In this document: piece after piece, positions 1 through 6,530 of the stretch
Layout: each line of letters begins with the position of its first letter
Numbering within the stretch: position 1 is the stretch's first letter
Assembly (NCBI GenBank): GCA_949448405.1
Contig: CASTFX010000063.1
Location: 1 to 6,959, forward strand
DNA from: an uncultured Clostridia bacterium
GTDB lineage: Bacteria > Bacillota > Clostridia > TANB77 > CAG-508
Length of the DNA stretch: 6,959 nt
Direction of reading: 5' to 3'
Notes under the pieces: generated by a model
Told to the model about the DNA's origin: nothing
The model's input: only the letters and a program-made list of their open reading frames with translations
Databases searched by the model: none
Program-made: the position numbers and the translations under genes

Positions 1-1
1 T

Positions 2-1674
2 ATGGAACTAGAAAAAGAAAGAGGAATAACAATTAAATCTCAAGCAGTTAGAATGAAATATACAGCAAAAGATGGAAATGAATACATATTAAATTTAATT
101 GATACACCAGGTCATGTAGACTTTAACTACGAAGTATCAAGAAGTTTAGCAGCGTGTGATGGAGCAATTTTAGTTGTAGACGCATCACAAGGAGTAGAAG
201 CTCAAACACTTGCAAATGTATATTTAGCATTAGATAATAACTTAGAGATAATTCCAGTTATAAATAAAGTTGATTTACCAAATGCAAGACCAGAAGAAGT
301 AAAAAAAGAAATAGAAGATATAATCGGAATAGATACAAGTGATGCCCCATGTATATCAGCTAAATCTGGGTTAAATGTCGACCAAGTTTTAGAACAAATA
401 GTTACAAAAATACCTGCACCAATAGGAGATGAAACTAAAAAGACACAGGCTTTAATATTCGATTCATATTATGATAATTATAAGGGAGCAATAGCTCATG
501 TAAGAGTTGTAGAAGGAAAAGTAAAAGTTGGAGACGAAATTTTGCTTATGGCTGCTGGAAAGACATTTACAGTTTCAGAAGTTCGGATATTTTGAACCAG
601 GAAGCTATGTATCAGCAGAAGAGATAGAAGCAGGAGAAGTTCGGATATATTGCAGCGAGTATAAAGAATTTATCAGATATTCATGTTGGAGATACAGTAA
701 CTTTAAAAGAAACTCCAGCAGAAACAAGACTACCAGGATATAAAAAAGTAAACCCAATGGTATACTGTGGACTTTATCCAGTTGATGGAAGCGACTATGA
801 AAACCTGAAAGTAGCGCTAGAAAAGTTAAAGTTAAATGATGCTTCACTTCAATACGAAGCTGAAACTTCAGCAGCTTTAGGCTTTGGATTTAGGTGTGGT
901 TTTTTAGGACTTTTGCATCTCGAAATAATAGAAGAAAGATTAGATAGAGAATTCGATTTAAGTCTAATTACAACTTCTCCATCAGTTATATATAAAGTAT
1001 ATAAGACGAATGGAGATATGATTGAACTATATAATCCAACAGATTTACCAGCAATGCAGGAAGTATCGTATATTGAAGAACCAATTGTGAAGGCTGAAAT
1101 ATTAACTCCAAAAGATTATGTTGGAGGAATAATGGAGATTTGCCAAAATAGGCGTGGAATATATATAGATATGAAATACTTAGATGCAAATCGTGTAACT
1201 TTAGTATATGAATTGCCATTAAATGAGATAATATATGACTTTTTTGATATATTAAAGTCTAAGACAAAAGGTTATGCTTCATTTGATTACGAATTTAAAG
1301 AATATAGAAGAGCAGAACTTGTAAAACTTGATATACATGTAAATGGAGAAGCAGTAGATGCATTATCATTTATAGTTCATAAAGATAGTAGTTATACAAG
1401 AGGTAAAAAGATGGTAGAAAAACTCAAAACAGCAATTCCAAGACAACTATTTGCAATACCACTTCAAGCAGTTGTAGGAGGTAAGATTATTGCAAGAGAA
1501 ACAATATCAGCTATGAGAAAAGACGTACTTGCTAAGTGTTATGGTGGAGATATATCAAGAAAGAAGAAGCTGCTAGAAAAACAGAAAAAAGGTAAAAAGA
1601 AAATGAGGCAAGTTGGAAATGTAGAAATGCCACAAGAAGCATTTTTAAGTGTACTTAAGTTAGATGAAGATTAA
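2..1674 (+). CDS. lepA: Elongation factor 4 (LepA), 5'-partial, read through two +1 frameshifts
   Basis: Ribosome-associated translational GTPase that can back-translocate or remodel stalled ribosomes. The first roughly 48 residues, including the P-loop, lie upstream of the window. Visible G-domain motifs (window numbering) are GITIK, DTPGH (34-38), NKVD (88-91) and SAK (119-121). The LepA-specific C-terminal domain follows, with the ALGFGFRCGFLGLLH stretch, the KCYGGDISRKKKLLEKQKKGKK region and the PQEAFLSVLK end. The reading frame breaks twice. An extra C at 584 and another at 642 each precede GGA; skipping both gives 556 residues here, hence about 600 in total, the normal LepA length. The restored glycines (195 and 214) fall in the 'EVG' positions that are conserved in Bacillus subtilis and E. 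coli LepA. Unshifted translation would stop at 595 or 743. Sequence beyond both breaks is fully conserved, so this is not an ordinary pseudogene. The family call is very secure; the frameshift reading is inference. Confidence 0.95.
584..587 (+). other. Putative +1 frameshift site 1 (CGGA) in lepA
   Basis: Zero-frame reading is GTT CGG ATA TTT TGA, which stops at 593-595. Skipping C584 gives GTT GGA TAT TTT GAA CCA (V-G-Y-F-E-P), matching the LepA 'VGxFxP' segment at the start of domain II. The normal LepA protein therefore lies in the +1 frame after this point. The site shares a 14-nt stretch (577-590) with site 2. No obvious Shine-Dalgarno-like stimulator lies just upstream. Confidence 0.85.
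642..645 (+). other. Putative +1 frameshift site 2 (CGGA) in lepA
   Basis: This site lies 58 nt downstream of site 1. Reading GTT CGG ATA continues 33 codons without LepA similarity to a TAA at 741-743. Skipping C642 gives GTT GGA TAT ATT GCA GCG AGT ATA AAG (V-G-Y-I-A-A-S-I-K), matching the conserved 'VGxxxAxIK' LepA segment. The two lepA shifts are in the same direction, so they do not cancel; both are needed to reach the C-terminal domains. An AGGAG at 632-636 sits five bases upstream but has no counterpart at the other sites. Confidence 0.85.
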
Positions 1675-1694
1675 ATAAGCGTAGGAACTTGTAG

Positions 1695-1713
1695 GGGCGA
1701 GCATTGCTCGTCC
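1695..1713. repeat. GC-rich intergenic palindrome with flanking 7-bp direct repeat
   Basis: The 73-bp gap between lepA and the kinase holds a GC-rich block in otherwise AT-rich DNA. The arms GGGCGAGCA (1695-1703) and TGCTCGTCC (1705-1713) can pair over nine positions with one G-T wobble; the real loop is probably the central ATT. TGCTCGT recurs at 1715-1721, so the left arm has two possible partners. There is no T-run after the stem, which argues against a standard intrinsic terminator. It resembles the short GC-rich palindromes (starting GTAGGGGCG) that I associate with repeat elements in clostridial genomes. Copy number cannot be judged from one window. Confidence 0.5.
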
Positions 1714-1747
1714 GTGCTCGTTAGCCTAACCACATATAGGAGGTTTT

Positions 1748-3389
1748 ATGAAACTATTATACAAAGATAAAGAATATGAAATTAACGAAGGAGAAAGAAT
1801 TTTAGAAGTTCTAAAAGAAGAAATAGAAAAATCAGATAAAGAAATTATAACTTGTAATTTTAATAATGAAATTAAAAGCTTAAACTATATTCCAAAAGAA
1901 GATGGAACAGTAGAATTACTTGATTATACAAATACAGAAGGAAAAAGAGTATATGTAAGAGGAATTATGTATGTTATGGCTATGGCAATACAAGAACTTT
2001 ATAATGATGTACAAGTGACTATAAACTATCAATTAGATAATTCAATGTTCTGTACTTTTGAAGAATTAGAAATAACAGACGAAGTACTAGAAAATATTAA
2101 AAGTAAGATGAAAGAAATTATAGAAGATAATCTTCCTATTACAAAAGTTGCAATGACACAAGAAGAAGCAGAAGAATTTTATGAAAAAGAAAAGACTTTA
2201 AGAGGGATTTTGCAGATAGATACAGAAACAAAAGAAAGAGTTTCTTTATATTATTGCAAAGATTACTACAACTATTTCTATGGTGTAATGCCAATTTCAA
2301 CAGGATATATGAAAGTATTTGACATTGTTAGATATAGTAAAGGGTTCTTACTTAGATATCCAAGTAAGAAAAATCCAAATAAGTTACAAGAATTTAAAGA
2401 TAATAAAAAGCTAATGTCAACTCTTCAAGAATATGAAGACATACATGAAGTATTAAAACTTAATACTATATATAGATTAAATAAAAGAGTAGAAGAAGAT
2501 GAACGGAAGAGAAACAATACTTCTTGCAGAAGCTTTACATGAAAAGAAAATATCAGATATAGCAGATAAGATTACTAAGAATAACAAAGTAAAAATGATA
2601 TTAATTGCAGGACCATCATCATCAGGGAAAACAACTTTTGCTAAAAGACTTGGAATACAATTAAAACTTAATGGAATTGAACCAAAAACTTTATCAGTAG
2701 ATAACTATTTTGTAGAAAGAGAACAAAATCCAGTTGACGAAAATGGAAACCATGATTTTGAATGTTTAGAAGCAGTTGATTTAAGGTTATTTAACGAACA
2801 TATATTAAGATTACTTGCAGGAGAAGAAGTTGAAATTCCTACATTTGATTTTCAAACAGGACATAAACACTATAATGGAAACAAAATGAGACTAAAGGAA
2901 AAAGAAGTGCTTGTAGTAGAAGGTATTCACTGCTTAAATGATAAATTAACAGAGGCAATACCACTTAATCAAAAATTTAAAATATATATAAGCGCTTTAA
3001 CAGTTTTAAATATTGACTATTATAATAGAATATCAACAACAGATACAAGACTAATCAGAAGAATTGTAAGAGATTATAAATACAGACATTATTCAGCAAA
3101 AGATACAATATCAAGGTGGTACTCTGTAAATAAAGGAGAAGAAAAACATATATATCCTTTCCAAGAAGAAGCAGATAGTATGTTTAATTCTTCGATAGTG
3201 TATGAACTTGCAGTGTTAAAGAAATATGCACTTCCTATACTACAAGAAATTGATAGATCAGAGCCTGAATATGCAGAAGCAAAGAGATTAATAACTCTTT
3301 TAAACTACTTTAAACCAATTCCAGAAGATTATATCCCAGAAAGTTCTATATTAAGAGAATTCATTGGTGGAAGCATTTTTGAATATTAA
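1748..3389 (+). CDS. Uridine kinase-like nucleoside kinase fused to a TGS/ThrRS-type N-terminal module, read through one +1 frameshift
   Basis: Member of the phosphoribulokinase/uridine kinase family with an N-terminal half related to the TGS and editing-type region of threonyl-tRNA synthetase, a known Firmicute architecture of about 550 residues. The true substrate of this subgroup is unsure; nucleoside phosphorylation is inferred from the kinase fold. The N-terminal half (1-252) starts with a TGS-like segment and carries the YYCKDYYNYFYGVMPISTGY region typical of the family. The C-terminal half has EALHEKK, the Walker A GPSSSGKT (288-295), the SVDNYF motif and VVEGIH. Start chosen at ATG 1748 behind AGGAGG (1738-1743). 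The frame breaks at C2504; skipping it yields 546 residues, the expected length. Without the shift a 264-residue protein lacking the kinase domain ends at 2542. ATG 2499 could start a kinase-only product but has no convincing ribosome binding site. Confidence 0.9.
2504..2507 (+). other. Putative +1 frameshift site 3 (CGGA) in the kinase gene
   Basis: Zero-frame reading is GAT GAA CGG AAG AGA and ends in TGA at 2540-2542. Skipping C2504 gives GAT GAA GGA AGA GAA ACA ATA CTT (D-E-G-R-E-T-I-L), leading directly into the EALHEKK segment that begins the kinase half in this family. The shift falls at the junction between the ThrRS-like module and the kinase module. The preceding codon is GAA, unlike the GTT or ATT of the other sites, so the only shared element is CGGA. 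Confidence 0.8.
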
Positions 3390-3412
3390 TATTAAAAAAG
3401 AGAGGAATACAG

Positions 3413-3733
3413 ATGGGAGCAAATTTTACAGAAATTGATGAAGAATTTATTTGTGAAAACTGTAAAGCAAAAGTAAGTAAACTTGGGTATTCATGTAGAA
3501 ATCATTGCCCAAGTTGCTTATACTCTAAACATGTAGATAAAAATCCAGGAGATAGAGAAGAAACTTGCCATGGATTACTAGAGCCAATAGATATAGAAAT
3601 AAATTCAAAAAAAGGTTATGTCATAGTTTTTAAATGCATAAAATGTGGTGCAATAAGAAAAAATAAAGTGGCAGAAGATGATAACATGGAGCTTATATAT
3701 AAAATTATGGAAAACAAAAAGTATAGAAATTAA
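3413..3733 (+). CDS. RNHCP domain zinc-binding protein
   Basis: Small 106-residue protein of the RNHCP family, named for the signature seen here at residues 29-33. It is rich in cysteine pairs: C14-x2-C17, C28, C32-x2-C35, C52 and C75-x2-C78, with H31 and H40 nearby, consistent with bound zinc. No transmembrane segment or signal peptide is visible. The biochemical function of the family is not established to my knowledge. The gene begins 23 bp after the kinase stop with a moderate ribosome binding site (AGAGGA at 3401-3406 region) and ends 19 bp before the solute-binding protein, so it appears co-transcribed with both. The frame is intact, with no CGG codon. Family assignment is secure; function unknown. 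Confidence 0.88.
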   Translation: MGANFTEIDEEFICENCKAKVSKLGYSCRNHCPSCLYSKHVDKNPGDREETCHGLLEPIDIEINSKKGYVIVFKCIKCGAIRKNKVAEDDNMELIYKIMENKKYRN

Positions 3734-3740
3734 CAAGACA

Positions 3741-3746
3741 AGGAGG
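3741..3746 (+). promoter_or_regulatory. Ribosome binding site fixing the solute-binding protein start at 3753
   Basis: AGGAGG is followed by six bases and ATG at 3753. This is the only good start in the region, and it is in the zero frame, not the frame of the long downstream coding stretch. The next candidate in the downstream frame (TTG at 3781) has no ribosome binding site and would cut off half of the membrane segment. The site therefore supports a frame change at 3798. Confidence 0.85.
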
Positions 3747-3752
3747 GGTTAA

Positions 3753-5367
3753 ATGAAAAACAATTCAGCTAGATACATATTTGCAATACTTGCAATTCGG
3801 ATTAATAGCTTTTGCAATATACTATATCTATCAAAAAGAACAAAATGAGAGTGAAAATAATACAAATATAGTAGAAGAAGCAGATAACATTGAGATAACA
3901 GATATAAGACTTGGTATATCTAACTTAGATGTATTAAATCCAATTGTAAGCAGAAATCAAAATGTACAAGATATATCAAAATTGATATATGAAGGTCTTT
4001 TAACCCTAGAAAATGACTATAATTTAGAATATGGTCTTGCAACAGAATGGTCAAAGGCAGAAAGTAAATCATATCTAATAAAGCTAAGAGAAGGCGTTAA
4101 ATGGCATAACGGGACAGATTTTACTGGGAATGATGTAAAGTTTACAATTGATACAATAAAAAATCTAGGAAGTGAATATGTTTATTATTCAAATGTAAAA
4201 AATATAGAAAATGTAGAAGTTATAGGAACTAACTTAGTAAAGATATATTTAAAAGAAGAAGAAGCGTTTTTTGAATATAATTTAATATTTCCTATAATCT
4301 GTGAGTCATTATTCCAAAATGAAAACATAATGCAAACAGAAAAGAATAATGTTCCTGTAGGAACAGGAATGTACAAAATAGAAACATTAGATTTAAATTC
4401 TCAATTAGAATTAAAGGTAAATGATAATTGGTGGAATAGTAATCAGAAAAAGCCTAGGATAGAAAAAGTAAAAATAAAAATATATTCTTCAGTATCAGAA
4501 GTATATAACGCATATAAATTAGGTAGTATAGACGTATTAGATGTATCAAGAAATTCAAATATAGAAGATACTATAGGAACAATAGGATATAACAAAAAAG
4601 AAAGTTATGGAAGAAACTTTGATTATCTAGCATTTAACTGTGAAAGGAAAGAAGTATCAGAAAAATATGTAAGAAAAGCAATTAACCTTGTAATAGATAG
4701 AACAGATATTGTAAGAACTGTATATAATGGAAAATACATGCCAGCAGATTATCCATTAGAATATGGAAGTTATTTAGAAAATAAGTCTAACTCAACTTAT
4801 GAAGTTATGAACTTAAGTAAAGCAAAACTAATATTAGAAGATAGTGGTTGGACTTATACAAATAAAACTTGGCAAAAGAAGATAGACAATAGCAATGTAA
4901 GATTAAAATTAGATTTGCTTGTAAATTCATCAAATGAAGCAAGAGTAAATGTAGCAAATAAGATAAAAGAGCAGCTAGAAAAAGTAGGAATACAGATAAA
5001 TGTTGTTTCTGTTAAAGATAAAACATATAATAGCTATTTATCAAACAAAAATTATGATATTCTCTTAACAGGGGTTACAGTAGGTGTAAGTCCAAGTTTA
5101 GAAAGATATTTTGGTCAAGGCAATCTTGCAAATTATGAAAATAGTGAAGCTTTAAATATATTGAATCAATTATATAGTATATCAGATACAAAGACCTTGC
5201 AAGAAAAGTATATAGCATTACAAAATATTTATAAAGAAGACAGACCATATATAGGATTATACTTTGATAAAACTACTATAATATATGGAAAAAATGTAGC
5301 AGGCACAGTTGCGCCAACTTGGTATAACTATTTTTACTATGTTGAAAGTTGGTATAGAAAAAGTTAA
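3753..5367 (+). CDS. Family 5 extracellular solute-binding protein (peptide/nickel type ABC), membrane-anchored, read through one +1 frameshift
   Basis: Substrate-binding component of the oligopeptide/dipeptide/nickel ABC transporter class, acting outside the membrane. The diagnostic region LREGVKWHNGTDFTGNDVKFT begins near residue 111, and the rest shows family features such as YVRKAINLVIDR and a C-terminal IGLYF segment. Start at ATG 3753 behind AGGAGG. Translation breaks at C3798; skipping that base gives 537 residues, normal for the family, and completes an N-terminal hydrophobic helix (about residues 8-26, YIFAILAIGLIAFAIYYIY). There is no cysteine in this region, so no lipobox; it is probably held by an uncleaved helix rather than as a lipoprotein. 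Unshifted translation would end after 31 residues at TGA 3846-3848. No permease or ATPase genes are visible nearby, so the substrate and partner proteins are unknown. Confidence 0.87.
3798..3801 (+). other. Putative +1 frameshift site 4 (CGGA) in the solute-binding protein gene
   Basis: Zero-frame reading is GCA ATT CGG ATT AAT and ends in TGA at 3846-3848 after 31 codons. Skipping C3798 gives GCA ATT GGA TTA ATA GCT TTT GCA (A-I-G-L-I-A-F-A), a continuous hydrophobic helix that joins the 537-residue protein. The shift lies at codon 16, so nearly the whole protein depends on it. Confidence 0.83.
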
Positions 5368-5386
5368 AAATTTTTTCAAAAAACAC

Positions 5387-5415
5387 TTGACATTATAAAA
5401 TAATAAGTATATGAT
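5387..5415 (+). promoter_or_regulatory. Sigma-A type promoter for recA
   Basis: TTGACA (5387-5392), a 17-bp spacer, then TATGAT (5410-5415). The -35 box is a perfect consensus and the -10 box has one mismatch. It lies in the 84-bp gap between the solute-binding protein stop and recA, so recA-recX can be transcribed on its own. The transcription start would fall near 5421-5424, inside the LexA-like site. Confidence 0.85.
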
Positions 5416-5420
5416 AACTA

Positions 5421-5434
5421 CAAACAAACGTTTT
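5421..5434. promoter_or_regulatory. LexA/SOS operator-like site at recA
   Basis: The site CAAACAAACGTTTT matches the Gram-positive LexA (Cheo/DinR) consensus CGAACRNRYGTTYG at 12 of 14 positions and has an AAAC-N4-GTTT dyad core (5422-5433). It sits immediately downstream of the -10 box, where a repressor would block initiation, and in front of recA, the classic SOS gene. LexA itself is not in the window, so this is by consensus and position only. Confidence 0.65.
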
Positions 5435-5451
5435 AATAGGAGGAAAAACAA

Positions 5452-6525
5452 ATGGCAAAAGAAAGTAATAATGAGAAAAAAGCAGCCTTAGAGATGGCAA
5501 TGGGACAAATTGAAAAACAATTTGGAAAAGGTTCAGTAATGAAACTTGGAGAATTTAAAGCAATGAATGTAGAAGCAATTCCAACAGGAGCATTAAGCTT
5601 AGATATAGCATTAGGTATAGGAGGAGTTCCAAGAGGAAGAATTATAGAAATATACGGACCTGAAAGCTCAGGAAAGACAACTTTAGCTTTGCATATAATA
5701 GCAGAAGCACAAAAGGAAAAGGGAGAAGTAGCATTTATAGACGCAGAGCACGCATTAGACCCAGTATATGCTAAAAATTTAGGTGTAGATATTAATAACT
5801 TAATAGTATCACAACCAGATACAGGAGAACAAGCATTAGAGATTGCAGAATCACTAATTAGAAGTGGAGCTTTAGATGTAATAGTTGTAGACTCTGTTGC
5901 AGCCTTAGTTCCAAAAGCAGAAATAGATGGAGATATGGGAGATTCTCATATAGGACTTCAAGCAAGACTTATGTCTCAAGCTTTAAGAAAACTTGCAGGA
6001 GCTGTTAACAAATCAAAAACAGTAATAATATTCATAAACCAACTAAGAGAAAAAGTAGGTGTAATGTTTGGAAATCCTGAGACAACAACAGGAGGAAGAG
6101 CATTAAAATTCTATGCTTCAGTTAGAATGGATATTAGAAAAGTTGAAAATATTAAACAAGATGGAGAAGTAATAGGAAATAGAGCAAGAGTTAAAATAGT
6201 TAAAAACAAAGTTGCTCCTCCATTTAGAGAAGCAGAATTTGATATCCTATATGGAAAAGGAATTTCTAAAGAAGGTAATATATTAGATATAGCTGTTAAC
6301 TTAGATATTATTGAAAAAAGTGGTTCATGGTTTAGCTATAAGGGAGATAGAATCGGACAAGGTAGAGAGAATGTAAAGAAATACTTAACAGAGAATCCTA
6401 AAATGATGGAAGAAGTAGAAACAAAAATTAGAGAAAATATGAAAAGAGCATTTGAAGATAGCTTAATAGAAGGCGAAGATATAGAAATCGAAGAAGAACT
6501 AGAAGAATTTGAAGAAGAGGAATAA
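5452..6525 (+). CDS. recA: Recombinase RecA
   Basis: DNA strand-exchange ATPase and co-protease for LexA self-cleavage; forms filaments on single-stranded DNA. At 357 residues it is of normal length and its frame is intact. The Walker A motif GPESSGKT lies at 69-76, followed by the VIVVDSVAAL Walker B region, the QLREKVGVMFGNPETTTGG segment containing DNA-binding loop L2, and an acidic C-terminal tail. ATG 5452 follows AGGAGG (5438-5443) at eight bases, and the MAKES start is typical. It has its own strong promoter with a LexA-like operator and is followed after 5 bp by recX. CGG triplets in the gene (5655, 6354) are out of frame (TAC GGA and ATC GGA) and cause no shift. Confidence 0.98.
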   Translation: MAKESNNEKKAALEMAMGQIEKQFGKGSVMKLGEFKAMNVEAIPTGALSLDIALGIGGVPRGRIIEIYGPESSGKTTLALHIIAEAQKEKGEVAFIDAEHALDPVYAKNLGVDINNLIVSQPDTGEQALEIAESLIRSGALDVIVVDSVAALVPKAEIDGDMGDSHIGLQARLMSQALRKLAGAVNKSKTVIIFINQLREKVGVMFGNPETTTGGRALKFYASVRMDIRKVENIKQDGEVIGNRARVKIVKNKVAPPFREAEFDILYGKGISKEGNILDIAVNLDIIEKSGSWFSYKGDRIGQGRENVKKYLTENPKMMEEVETKIRENMKRAFEDSLIEGEDIEIEEELEEFEEEE

Positions 6526-6530
6526 TATTT

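Noticed and set aside
325..328. CGGA in lepA, and the similar triplets at 4110, 5655 and 6354, as further frameshift sites
   Set aside because: Here the C is the third base of ATC, AAC or TAC and the following GGA or GGG is already in frame, so the protein is continuous without any shift.
632..645. AGGAG upstream of site 2 as a prfB-like Shine-Dalgarno stimulator
   Set aside because: It encodes the normal A-G-E residues of LepA and has no counterpart upstream of the other three sites.
584..3801. The frame breaks as sequencing or assembly errors
   Set aside because: All four are a C inserted before GGA, none is in a homopolymer, and many other GGA codons, including GTT GGA in lepA, are intact. 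Raw reads would settle this; I consider error unlikely but not excluded.
2..5367. lepA, the kinase and the solute-binding protein as decaying pseudogenes
   Set aside because: Apart from the CGGA sites there are no stops, deletions or loss of conserved motifs, and the neighbours are healthy. Decay would give varied lesions.
5361..5386. AT-only inverted repeat after the solute-binding protein as an intrinsic terminator
   Set aside because: The A-run and T-run can pair only with A-T bonds and there is no GC-rich stem, so terminator function is not supported.
605..5451. Minus-strand open frames at 605-847, 986-1219, 4185-4376 and 5257-5451
   Set aside because: They lie opposite strongly conserved genes, have no ribosome binding sites, and give low-complexity Leu/Ile/Phe-rich proteins typical of antisense shadows of AT-rich DNA.
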